Of a DNA stretch of 64,000 nucleotides, positions 44,176-53,248 are shown piece by piece. Under the pieces are notes generated by a model. The model saw nothing but the letters and a program-made list of their open reading frames with translations. It did no database searches and was not told the DNA's origin. Every line of letters begins with the position of its first letter. Positions within the stretch are counted from its first letter, which is position 1. The stretch spans positions 3,038,001 to 3,102,000 of the forward strand of contig CAVZKX010000002.1 in the NCBI GenBank assembly GCA_963775975.1, in the 5' to 3' direction. This stretch comes from JANXQG01 sp963775975 (lineage in GTDB: Bacteria > Planctomycetota > Planctomycetia > Pirellulales > Thermoguttaceae). The position numbers and the translations under genes are program-made.

Positions 44176-45712
44176 CGCGCGGAGTGCCGAGCGGGAGGAA
44201 AACAGCCTCCGCGCCGAAGTGACCGGCGCCTTGTGGCGGGCCGCCGACCGGTTGCCCTATATCCTCTCGGCCACGCTCACCGGCAGCTTTGCCGAGGGCC
44301 GAGGAATCTGCGATGTATCGGACATCGACCTGGTCGTCGTGGTCGATCGGCTGGACGGCCCGCGCTTCGCGGAACTGCGCGAGACGTTTCAAGCCGAACT
44401 CGCTCCCGTGCTGGTCGGGCGCGGTTTGGGGCCGCGGCTGAATATGTCGCTTGGTCCGCTGAAGTTCAACGACGAGCGCACGGCCGTCTTGCACCTCATG
44501 GTCTACACGGCCGAGGCGCATCGCGAGCATGTTCTCGGCAGTCCTTTCACGTGCTTCGATTGGCAGCGGTCCGCGCGCTGGCGGTGCGCGTCGCTGGGCG
44601 ACATATTTCCGGTGTTTGGCCTGCAACCGCGGCATTTCTTTTCTCGCCGCCGGGGAATCGAGGACTATCTTCGCGACCTTCAGCAGAGGGCGATCACGTA
44701 CCGCGAGCTATCGTTCGACGTAGCCGGCAGCGAGGGGGGCTATCTCGAGATCAAGCGGCAGCAGCCGATGAACGTGCGCGACTTGCATGAGTTCGCCTAC
44801 CACGTGATGCGGTTTCTCATGCAGAACTTCCTCAAGCTCGTGGAACGCCGCAACGAATCTCCGGAAGGTGAGGCTTTGTTAACCGGCTACGCGCGTCACT
44901 TCGCCGCCGACATGGCATCACATGGACCGCTCTTCCTCGATCTCAAGCGCCGCAAGTCAGAAGGCGATTTTGCGCTCGATCTCGACGACTTGACCGAAAA
45001 GATCACCGCCTTCGTGCGGACGTTTCATGCGCAGTTCACCGCCGCTTTCCACGACGAGGCGACTCGGCATGTGGTGTTCCGGCATTTGCCCACGGAATTG
45101 AACAAGGAAAGCGGCGAGTCGCGGAGGTTTCAAGGCCGGATCGACCCGCCCGTCGAGGACTGTTCCTCGACCGACATGGAAAGCTTGGTCTCCGCGCTGA
45201 AAGATACTCGGCCGAGCAAACTGGTCGCATCGCCATTGCGCCGCGCCGTGGCGACAATTGATCGCGTATCATCGGCCGCCGGCTGCTCGACCGAAATCGA
45301 GCGTGACAATCGACTCGTGGAGATCGACTACGGCGCGTGCGAGGCAATGACCGTAGCCGCCGCGCGCCGTGACTATCCCGATCTGTTTCTCGCGTGGGCC
45401 CGCGGCGAAGACCCGCCGTTTCCCGGCGGAGGAGAGAATACCGACGCCGTCCTTCAGCGGCTGGAGGACTTTGCGGCGGAGCGCTGGGGCCAACCGACTG
45501 AACCGAGCGCAGTCTGCACACACAACGTCGTTCTCCGTTGTCTGCTGGGCAAGGGTCTTGCCATCCCAAAACCGTTATGGTACCTATTGGAGATTCCTCA
45601 CAACATGCCGATTTATATCGTATCCACGCGGCGGTTCGGATGGTTCGTCGAAGTTGACGAAGACGCCCAGCGCATGATTTTCCAACGCTTCTACTGCCGC
45701 TCCACGAGGTGA
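44165..45712 (+). CDS. Fusion: nucleotidyltransferase + histidine phosphatase domain
   Basis: The 515-residue protein starts at GTG 44165 (GGGAGG 6 bases upstream), overlapping the previous gene by 11 bases. The first ~270 residues contain a nucleotidyltransferase motif (LTGSFAEGRG then SDIDLVVVV, residues about 38-60). From about residue 303 is a histidine phosphatase domain: catalytic Arg306-His307 (VVFRHLPTELN; the usual RHGET is changed after RH), LVASPLRRAVATI, and a late His in VCTHNVVLRCLLG. The coupling suggests that one polypeptide adds a nucleotidyl group and removes a phosphate from a sugar or alcohol phosphate. The pair of domains in one protein is unusual. Confidence 0.75.
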   Translation: MTDDARSAEREENSLRAEVTGALWRAADRLPYILSATLTGSFAEGRGICDVSDIDLVVVVDRLDGPRFAELRETFQAELAPVLVGRGLGPRLNMSLGPLKFNDERTAVLHLMVYTAEAHREHVLGSPFTCFDWQRSARWRCASLGDIFPVFGLQPRHFFSRRRGIEDYLRDLQQRAITYRELSFDVAGSEGGYLEIKRQQPMNVRDLHEFAYHVMRFLMQNFLKLVERRNESPEGEALLTGYARHFAADMASHGPLFLDLKRRKSEGDFALDLDDLTEKITAFVRTFHAQFTAAFHDEATRHVVFRHLPTELNKESGESRRFQGRIDPPVEDCSSTDMESLVSALKDTRPSKLVASPLRRAVATIDRVSSAAGCSTEIERDNRLVEIDYGACEAMTVAAARRDYPDLFLAWARGEDPPFPGGGENTDAVLQRLEDFAAERWGQPTEPSAVCTHNVVLRCLLGKGLAIPKPLWYLLEIPHNMPIYIVSTRRFGWFVEVDEDAQRMIFQRFYCRSTR

Positions 45713-45715
45713 TTC

Positions 45716-46480
45716 ATGCCCTTGCAAATCGTCGTACCGATGGCGGGCGAAGGCCGCCGCTTCCAGGAATGCGGCTACACAATTCCCAAGCCGTTGATTC
45801 CGGTGGCCGGCGTGCCGATGGTCGTGTGCGCCGTGCAAGACTTGCCAGCAGCCGAGCGAGTCGTATTTTTGGCCCGGACCGAGCACCTGGAAAAGTTTCC
45901 GTTGCTAGAGCAATTGCGGAAACACGTGCCCGGTTGCGAAGTGGTCGAGGTCCGCGAATTGACCCAAGGCCAGGCCTGCACGGTGCGGCTGGCCGCCGAG
46001 CATCTCAACCCGGATTGGCCTGTCATCGTTGCCGCGTGCGATAACACGCATCTTTATTCTCGCGAGAGCCTGTTGGCGGCGATGGCTGACCCGGATATCG
46101 ACTGTCTGATCTGGACCTATCGCGGCGACACCCGCGTGTTGGCGAACCCGGTGCATCACGGTTGGGTGGAAGTTGATGGTCAGCGCGTTGTACGCGTATC
46201 TTGCAAGGTGCCGATCTCGGCGAACCCGATCGCAGACCATGCCATCAGCGGCTGCTTCAGCTTCCGCAAAGCAGGGCAGATGATCGACGACATCGACCGC
46301 ATAGTTGCTCAGAACGTCCGCGTCCGCGGCGAGTTCTATCTCGATACGTTGCCGAATCTGCTCGTTGCCGACGGCCGGCGGGCGGAAGTTTTCGAGGTCG
46401 ATAAATACATAGGCTGGGGCACGCCCGCCGATCTGCAAGATTTTCAAGCTTGGGAGCGTTATTTTGCCGAACTCCGCTAG
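45716..46480 (+). CDS. Sugar-phosphate nucleotidyltransferase
   Basis: The 254-residue protein has the nucleotidyltransferase opening VVPMAGEGRRFQECGY, then PKPLIPVAGVPMVV, with AACDNTHLY in the position of the catalytic Asp motif. It would activate a sugar phosphate as an NDP-sugar for the glycosyltransferases in this cluster. A GAGGTGA ribosome site precedes ATG 45716, 3 bases after the previous stop. Which sugar and nucleotide are used cannot be told. It overlaps the next gene by 17 bases. Confidence 0.85.
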   Translation: MPLQIVVPMAGEGRRFQECGYTIPKPLIPVAGVPMVVCAVQDLPAAERVVFLARTEHLEKFPLLEQLRKHVPGCEVVEVRELTQGQACTVRLAAEHLNPDWPVIVAACDNTHLYSRESLLAAMADPDIDCLIWTYRGDTRVLANPVHHGWVEVDGQRVVRVSCKVPISANPIADHAISGCFSFRKAGQMIDDIDRIVAQNVRVRGEFYLDTLPNLLVADGRRAEVFEVDKYIGWGTPADLQDFQAWERYFAELR

Positions 46481-46937
46481 TTCCGAGATACCGCAAGGCG
46501 AGACGGCCCGGCACATCCGCCGCTTTCTTGTCATCGGCGTGCTGAGCGTCCTAATCGATCGGGGAACCTACGAGATGCTGAAAGGGGGACTCGACGTGCC
46601 AATAGCCAAGGGAATCTCCTACGTGACTGGTATGGTCTTCGGCTTCTTCGGCAACAAGTTTTGGACGTTCCAATCGCCGCGGAAATCGGCGGCGGAGCCG
46701 GTCGTCTTTCTGGCCCTCTACGCGATCACTATGGGAGTCAACGTGGCGATCAATTCATTCTTCCTGAACGAGTTATCGGGCAGGCTTTCGCCGAAGTTAG
46801 CCATGGAAACCGCCTTCCTGTTCGCGACGGGCACGACAACGATCTTGAACTTCCTCGGCATGAGGCTCTTGACCTTCAACGCCGGCATTCGCGCGCGGCG
46901 CGAGTTGCTGCGGATCGAAGATGAAAAGGCCCAATGA
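46464..46937 (+). CDS. GtrA family membrane protein
   Basis: The 157-residue protein has four membrane segments and the GtrA pattern (RRFLVIGVLSVLIDRGTYE, then GISYVTGMVFGFFGNKFWTF and ILNFLGMRLLTF). GtrA-like proteins help flip polyprenyl-phosphate sugars. It uses a TTG start at 46464, with GGAG 8 bases upstream, inside the end of the nucleotidyltransferase gene. This is the second GtrA-type domain in the cluster. Confidence 0.85.
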   Translation: MPNSASSEIPQGETARHIRRFLVIGVLSVLIDRGTYEMLKGGLDVPIAKGISYVTGMVFGFFGNKFWTFQSPRKSAAEPVVFLALYAITMGVNVAINSFFLNELSGRLSPKLAMETAFLFATGTTTILNFLGMRLLTFNAGIRARRELLRIEDEKAQ

Positions 46938-47554
46938 ATGGAATACATCCAGCATCGCGTCAACACGGTCGAACAGCTTAAAGGCGTGCCGCCGGAGCGC
47001 GGAGTCGAGCTCGATCTCCGCGATCGCGGCGACCGCCTCATCCTGCGGCACGATCCGTTTGGCGACGGCGAAGACTTTGCCGAGTACCTGAAGGCTTACC
47101 GCCACGGCACCATGATTTTGAACGTGAAGTGCGAGCGCATCGAGCATCGCGTGCTGGAGGAAATCGAGCGGGCCGGGACCGTGCGCGACTTCTTCTTTCT
47201 CGACAGCTCGTTTCCCATGATCCGGCTCTTGAGTGAAAAAGGCGAGCGGCGGATCGCCGTGCGGTTCAGCGAGTACGAGCCAATCGAATCGGCCCTGGCC
47301 TTGGCCGGCAAGGTGGAATGGATTTGGATTGACTGCTTCACGCGCATGCCTTTGGACGATCGAACCTACTCGCGACTTCAAGGGCTATTCAAACTCTGCA
47401 TCGTATCGCCCGAGTTGCAGGGGCATCCGCTGGATTGGATTCCTCGCTTCGCCGCTGAGTTGCGCCCTATGCGATTGACGCCGTTTGCACGAAACGACCG
47501 GACGTATGGGAGGATGCGCGGACGCGCCTTGCCGAGGCCGCTCAAGTGTCGTGA
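46938..47554 (+). CDS. Glycerophosphodiester phosphodiesterase-like protein, frameshifted near the end
   Basis: The reading frame starts at ATG 46938, directly after the previous stop. The N-terminal motifs HRVNTVEQL, GVELDLRDRGDRLILRHDP and MILNVKCE correspond to the H-R-N, E-x-D and H-D-x residues of the GDPD/PI-PLC barrel. Past 47465 the frame shifts: one C missing from the C-run at 47465-47467 restores RPYAIDAVCTKRPDVWE and a stop at 47554. The restored protein is about 205 residues, somewhat short for the family. It closes the plus-strand cluster and converges on the DUF6044-like gene. Confidence 0.7.
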
Positions 47555-47593
47555 CTGCACGCCGATTCACGCCACTCCGGTAATAGCCTGGTA

Positions 47594-49414
47594 TTAAGGG
47601 ACCACCGGCAGCGCATAGAGGTATATCAACCACGGAGAGTCGGGCTGCGCGAAAGTTCTTTCCAGTTTCCAGCCGAGTTCGGACGCGTTGCCGACTTCCA
47701 CGGCGCTGAAGAACATAGCGCGCGCCCAGCCTGGCCAACGCCGCAGTGCTTACGTTAAGATGTTCGACGCGGCGTTTCGGCGCGTATTTAGTGCAAAGGT
47801 ACTCGTTTCCAAGCTCCGCGCTGAAAAGGTAGCACCGTGACCCCCATTCGTCGAAGTACGCCGCCAGTTTCGGATCCTTAGCTAATTCGCCGGCGATCGC
47901 AAGACGAAAGCGGCGTTTGTAGTCGAGAGGGTAGTTGACCCAATAGCCATCAGCCGTGTCGAAGCCGTTGTAGAGCGCGATCGATGGATGAAGTCCCAGG
48001 CTGGCCACTCGGTAGCGTGTTGGCGGGGCGCCGATGTAATCGCGGACGCCGCGAAACAGAGCCGGCGAGAAGAATTCGGCGAATGTCAGTTGCTGCTGTC
48101 GGTGCTCGTCGTATTGCGCCCCGATGGAAACTGCCAACTGCATCGCGACCAGCACCAAGGCCGCAACCCGGCCATAATTGAACGCCGCGGAAATGGTCGC
48201 AAGCGCCGCCGCGAAAACCAGTGCCCAAAGCGCCGGATGCAGCCAATTTAGTCTTTGCAATTGGATCATCTTCAGCGGCTTCATTGCCGGCGCATCCAGC
48301 AGTGAGAGAAACATGCGGGAGGAACAAAGCCCCCACCAACATGAAATCGCCACGCACGTGAGCAACAGGGTCAGCAAGAGCAACCACGGGCGACGGCAAG
48401 AATGCCGCGACGCATTTTCGCCGTTTTCATTTCGCTCTGCGCGCGCGCGTCGCGTCGCGATAAGACCAATCCAATTGCCAGGGCCAGGACCGCCGCCGGT
48501 GCAATGACAAAGTTTTGGACACTCGGCACATAACCATCGCCCCCGACCAGGTTTTCTGCCGTTCGAACTGCTATGCGCCGGAGGCTTGCCGACTCTCTGA
48601 CAAACTCCGTGCGATGCGATACGAATCGCTCGCGGCCGAAAAGCTCCGCGAAAAGCCGATATTCCGAGGCCCCGTAGCCGGCCGTCAAGACGATCAGCGC
48701 TACGGCCAATCCGGCCGGAAACTTCCGCTTTAGAAGCAGTTCAGCAACTACCCAAGCCGCGACGAGAGGAATGAACGCAAATCCGACAAATGGCAGTGAC
48801 GAAGTGAACGGGAACAACGCGACGATCAGCCAGTTCCATAGCGACATGTCCCTGCCACGGATATTAATCAGAGCATATGCAATAAGTGGTTGGCCGGCGA
48901 CGCTCAAGTCGGCGTGTACATAGAACGGTAACAAGGCAAAGCACAACGACGCGCCGAAGGTCAATACCGCCGGAGCCCGAGGCAGTACGTGCCGTCGTAA
49001 TAGCAGAACCATCCCCACGAGCGCCACAACGCGTTGGATCGCCTCCATCGCCACGCAGGCTTGAAACGGGCTAAAGCACCGATAAAGCCACAGGAAAAGC
49101 CGTGTCTCGCTCGGCAAACAGCTACGTGGGATTCCACCCAAAATCGGTTGAAAAACGGAATCGAGCCGACCCAGGAAGACATCGCTGGTGACTAGTTTGG
49201 CGTGCGCCGGGAGGTAGCTGTCGAGCCCGTCAACGATCGGCATGCGCGAGCCTTCGCCGCGCGAATAGAAGGACGCCATCACTCCCGCAACCACCAAAAG
49301 CGAGAAAAGCCAAAACCAGAGGGGCCTCGCCGCAGGGTCCGGCCTCGTCGAGGGCCCTGCGCCCAGCGGCGAGCTGCCGTTGGAGTCGATTGGCGTGCTC
49401 GCGAACTGGGGCAT
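47594..49414 (-). CDS. DUF6044-like multi-spanning membrane protein, two frameshifts
   Basis: This integral membrane protein has about ten hydrophobic segments and a soluble C-terminal region with the DUF6044 pattern (FFSPALFRGVRDYIGAPPTR, then GLHPSIALYNGFDTADGYWV). The start ATG 49414 overlaps the methyltransferase stop (TGATG). The frame breaks near 48377 (one base missing) and again near 47709 (one extra), after which FSAVEVGNASELGWKL and PWLIYLYALPVVP finish the gene at 47594. Net length is divisible by three, giving about 606 residues. Such proteins are found in surface-glycan loci; function unknown. Confidence 0.75.
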
Positions 49415-50169
49415 CAGCTTTTTTCTCCCAGCTTTTCGGCTGCCACGGCGTACTGTGCCCCCAAGGGAAACCAAGCCAGGAGCCGTTCGCACGGCCTCAG
49501 CAGCGTCAATCGGGGCGGAAAGAACATGAGGTATTCCGTGCGCGTGGCCACCTTGCCGATCGCGTTCAACCCCCGCACGACCTCGCCGGGGCGCAGCATG
49601 ATGGCGTTCTGGTCGATCGGCGTATGGCGGACGACCCACTGCGTCACCGGATTATACGGGTTGTGCTCAAAGACGATCAATCGACCGCCAGTACTCAGCA
49701 GTCGCAGGGCATCGGCATAAACCTGGTTTCGCTGCGGGATCTCGACGTGGTGCATTACGGCGCTTATGACGACCAGATCGAAAGACCGGTCCGCATAGGG
49801 TGCGCGGCCTTCGATCAGTTCGAATCTGGTCGGCTCACCCTGCGGCCATCGTTTGCTGGCTTCCTTAAGCATCTCCTGGGACACGTCGCAGCCGGACAAT
49901 GCCGCGGGAAACTTCATTTTGCTTAAGACGTGCAGAAGCGTGCCCGCGCCGCAACCGTAGTCCAGCAACCGCGGCGAGGCCGCATTGCCGCGTAAGGGGA
50001 AGCGCTCCAGGTACCGCAGCAGCCAAGAGGCTTTGACTTCGATGAACGATTCGGCGCTGCTGCCAAGACAACGCTTCAAGCCGACATCCATGCCCGCACT
50101 GTAATCCGCCGCATAGGCGTCGAACTCAGATTGCGGCGGATTCCCTGGGTCCGGTAACATCATTTTCAT
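49414..50169 (-). CDS. Class I SAM-dependent methyltransferase
   Basis: The 251-residue protein has the class I SAM-binding motif LLDYGCGAGTLLHVL, followed by ALSGCDVSQEM (motif II) and FDLVVISAVMHHV, then LLSTGGRLIVFEHNP. Start ATG 50169 overlaps the upstream GT2 stop by four bases (ATGA), and its stop overlaps the next start (TGATG), so the three minus-strand genes are coupled. The target, possibly a polyprenyl-linked or surface sugar, is inferred from context. Confidence 0.88.
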   Translation of the reverse strand: MKMMLPDPGNPPQSEFDAYAADYSAGMDVGLKRCLGSSAESFIEVKASWLLRYLERFPLRGNAASPRLLDYGCGAGTLLHVLSKMKFPAALSGCDVSQEMLKEASKRWPQGEPTRFELIEGRAPYADRSFDLVVISAVMHHVEIPQRNQVYADALRLLSTGGRLIVFEHNPYNPVTQWVVRHTPIDQNAIMLRPGEVVRGLNAIGKVATRTEYLMFFPPRLTLLRPCERLLAWFPLGAQYAVAAEKLGEKS

Positions 50170-51206
50170 TGCAAGTGGTTGGCCGCTGTCGTAGTCGAAG
50201 AGACTTCCTCATCAGCCGCCGTTTCGTGGATGAAATAAAGCGGCCGCTGCTTTACCTGCTCATAGGTGCGGCCGACATACTCGCCTAGGATGCCGATCGA
50301 TATCAAGTTGCTCGCGCCGAGGATCACCACGGAAAGGATCAGGCTTGTCCAACCGGGCTCCAGATGCGCGCCCCACACGAAATGCCGGATGGTGGCAATT
50401 CCCAAGTAACCGAGAGTTATGGCGGAGATCGCGAGCGCGGCGATAAACGAGAGCTTTAGCGGCATCGTGGAAAAGGAGACGATTGCGTCGGCCGCAAACG
50501 CGGCCATCTTGCGAAACGGGTACTTCGTCGTGCCGGCCTTGCGGCTCAGGCGATTGTAATAGATTTCGGTGGTGCGAAACCCGACGAGCCCGACCATACC
50601 GCGGATGAAGCGGTGGTACTCGCGCATTTGATTGAAGGCGTTCAGCGCGCGGCGGCTCATGAGACGGAAGTCGCCCGTATCGGCGGTGACATGTTTCGCC
50701 CCCAGGGCCCGAATCAAGCGGTAGAATATGGCAGCCGTCCACCGCTTGAAGCGCGTTTCGCCTTCGCGCTGTACGCGGATCGCCTGAACGAGATCGTACC
50801 CTTCCTTCCATTTTCGGACCATTTCCTCGACGGCCTCGGGCGGATCTTGCAGATCGGCATCCATGCAGACGACGGCAGATCCCTTCGCCACGTCGTAGCC
50901 GCAGGTCAAGGCGGCCTGGTGCCCGAAGTTCCGCGACAAACCGACTCCTCTTACGCGATTGTCGCGAAGACAGAAGTCACGTATCTTCGCCCAAGTGTCG
51001 TCCTTGCTGCCATCGTCGATTAGTACGATTTCCACGTCGAACTCGCCGCGTAGCCGGTCGGCAAGGGCGATCAAAGCGTGTTGCAAATGCGGAAAAACCT
51101 CGCTTTCGTTGTAGCAAGGGATCACCAGGGAAATCAATTGGCGTGGAGTCGGTGCGTCCATCTGTCCGTTTGGAGTCAAGTCTCTGCCATCGCGCATCGA
51201 GATCAT
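50166..51206 (-). CDS. GT2 glycosyltransferase, polyprenyl-phosphate sugar synthase (GtrB/DPM-like)
   Basis: Motifs are SLVIPCYNESEVFPHL, IVLIDDGSKDDTW, CMDADLQDPPE (metal site) and GDFRLMSRRALNAF, followed by two membrane helices at the C-terminus (LSFIAALAISAITLGYLGI and LILSVVILGASNLISIGIL). This is the architecture of bactoprenol-phosphate glucosyl/mannosyl transferases such as GtrB, which would supply the GtrA proteins. The ATG at 51206 is chosen; the open frame extends to 51239 and an alternative ATG is at 51161. The length from 51206 is 346 residues. Confidence 0.9.
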   Translation of the reverse strand: MISMRDGRDLTPNGQMDAPTPRQLISLVIPCYNESEVFPHLQHALIALADRLRGEFDVEIVLIDDGSKDDTWAKIRDFCLRDNRVRGVGLSRNFGHQAALTCGYDVAKGSAVVCMDADLQDPPEAVEEMVRKWKEGYDLVQAIRVQREGETRFKRWTAAIFYRLIRALGAKHVTADTGDFRLMSRRALNAFNQMREYHRFIRGMVGLVGFRTTEIYYNRLSRKAGTTKYPFRKMAAFAADAIVSFSTMPLKLSFIAALAISAITLGYLGIATIRHFVWGAHLEPGWTSLILSVVILGASNLISIGILGEYVGRTYEQVKQRPLYFIHETAADEEVSSTTTAANHLQ

Positions 51207-51368
51207 CACCTGCCCAAGCCGCCATCGCCCCGACCGCACCTGCCGCTTGCCGCAATTCTAGCTCGCCCTGAGACACCTTTCAAGATATACTGCACGCGGG
51301 GATGCGGCGGAAATCGAGCCGGAGTAAGTTGCCGTTAGTCCCGAACCAAACATATCAAACGAAAAGCA

Positions 51369-53090
51369 ATGGTTTTTTTCGCGGCAATACGGCGACAAGT
51401 GCCGATGTTTCCGGTTTTGCTGGGACTCGCCTGTGTGGCGACTGGTCTTGGGTATCGAATCTGGGCCGGCAAGCCGCTGGGACCGACGGACCCCCGTGAG
51501 ACGGAAAGTGTCGCGGTAGATGGCATTGCGCTCAATTCGATCGACACCTTGACGTACGCGACGTGGGCGAAGCAATCGGTGGACGGATCCTTCCTGCTCA
51601 GCGATCTTTTCACCACCGAGCCGCATCGCCGGCTGTATTTCAATCCCTACTTCTACCTCGTCGGCCGACTTTCTAACGTATGCCATACCACGCCGATAGC
51701 CGTGATGAACGTCAGTCTGCCGCTGCTTCCCGTACCGATCATGTTGCTTTGTTATGGGATCGCCGTAAACCTTGGCTATTCGCATCGAGCGGCACGGCTG
51801 ACGTGTTTGCTGATGGCCTTTGCCTCGGGCTGGTCGTGGATGCTCTTTGCCGTTCGACATGCCGGCGCCGGCTTGGGCTTCTTCGGCCGGAACCGCTTCG
51901 GCGCCGACGTTGAATTCGGTGACACGTTTCCGTGTACGACGATGGCCGTCTATCCGTATCACGCTGCTGGCCTCCTGCTGCTGTGCCTCGTCATCTATCT
52001 TTGGACGCTGGCCGACAAGCCCGAGGCGCCGGGCAGTCGAACCGAGCGGTGGCTGCCGCCGGCAACGGCCATCAGTTGCGGGCTCCTTGTCGCGGTTCGC
52101 CCCTACGAGTTCTTCCTTCCCGCGTTCAGTTACGCCGTGTTCTTGGGTCTGACGGCTTTTCTCGCCGCAACGGGACGGCCGATGCCGCTGGGGCATCGAA
52201 CCCGAATCTTCCTGGCATCGCTCGTCCTTTCCGTGCCGCTGATGCTGTATCGCGCCTATATCGGCACCCAGCCTGTCTGGAAAACGTTTGCCGCGCTGAG
52301 CATGTCGATCCACACCACACCACTTCAATGGACGATCGGACTTGGACCGACGCTTCTGTTCGCGCTGGCAGGCGTGCATCTGGTGCTCCGGGATGTGAAG
52401 AAGGCTCGCATCGAGGTTCTGGTCGCATTTTGGGTCGTGCTGTTGGTCGCCGTGCTTTACTTTTATAATCGCGGCGGATCAAAGCTGTCGCACGGCGGCT
52501 TCTTGGCGCTTTCCTTGCTGGCTGCTCGAGCCCTCGAAGCGGCGTGGGACGAGATTATCGCGCTCGATTCGCCGCGGCTGCGACTCGCCGTGGCGCTGCC
52601 GTTGGTCCTTCTGATGCTGACCGCTGTGCCGACCTTGCCCGTCGGATTGGAGTACTACCGCACGACTCCCGACCTGGTCGCGTTGCATCGCTACGATCCG
52701 GAGATCGTTTCGCTGTGGGAGCGGGCTTCCATCGTCCTCGATAGAAACAAGGCAGTCTTGTGCGACACATACACCGGCAATCGACTGCCGCCGTTTTTGG
52801 GTTGCCGAGTGTGGGCCGGGCATTGGTCGCTAACGCCCGATTTTGAAGCGAAGAGCGACCGCCTTCAGCGGGCGGGCATAATCGACGGCGAACTCGGAAA
52901 TTCTGCCGACACAAGTGACATCGCGCACGAATTCGCTTCGCTCTGGGCCAGCGCGGGCTGCGACTACCTGCTGCTTAAGAAAGACGCCCCCGCGCGTGCT
53001 CCGGCCGAATCGGCGGCGGCTCTGGCCATCGCGGCCGAAGGCGAGCGCTGGATACTTTTTCGACGCCGCGAGTCCGATGGTGCGCACTGA
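51369..53090 (+). CDS. Large multi-spanning membrane protein, GT-C-like
   Basis: The 573-residue protein has about 12 hydrophobic segments. An early conserved-looking segment between the first two helices (SVAVDGIALNSIDTLTYATW) may be the extracytoplasmic acidic loop seen in GT-C glycosyltransferases. A soluble ~140-residue tail follows the last helix. No family was firmly recognised. It is divergent from the GT2 gene, with the shared promoter region at 51207-51368. Transfer of a lipid-linked sugar to an acceptor is a reasonable guess only. Confidence 0.6.
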   Translation: MVFFAAIRRQVPMFPVLLGLACVATGLGYRIWAGKPLGPTDPRETESVAVDGIALNSIDTLTYATWAKQSVDGSFLLSDLFTTEPHRRLYFNPYFYLVGRLSNVCHTTPIAVMNVSLPLLPVPIMLLCYGIAVNLGYSHRAARLTCLLMAFASGWSWMLFAVRHAGAGLGFFGRNRFGADVEFGDTFPCTTMAVYPYHAAGLLLLCLVIYLWTLADKPEAPGSRTERWLPPATAISCGLLVAVRPYEFFLPAFSYAVFLGLTAFLAATGRPMPLGHRTRIFLASLVLSVPLMLYRAYIGTQPVWKTFAALSMSIHTTPLQWTIGLGPTLLFALAGVHLVLRDVKKARIEVLVAFWVVLLVAVLYFYNRGGSKLSHGGFLALSLLAARALEAAWDEIIALDSPRLRLAVALPLVLLMLTAVPTLPVGLEYYRTTPDLVALHRYDPEIVSLWERASIVLDRNKAVLCDTYTGNRLPPFLGCRVWAGHWSLTPDFEAKSDRLQRAGIIDGELGNSADTSDIAHEFASLWASAGCDYLLLKKDAPARAPAESAAALAIAAEGERWILFRRRESDGAH

Positions 53091-53248
53091 GCAATGACCG
53101 TCAAACGCGGTTTTTCCAGTTCCCGGCGGCATAAACAGCCCTTTGCGCTCCTTGCATCCTGCCGCGTCGCGAAGTACGCTTGGCTAAATCGTCGGCGCCA
53201 TCTTATTCGGATCAAACCCGAGACCGTTGGGTAAGGCACTGGGACACT

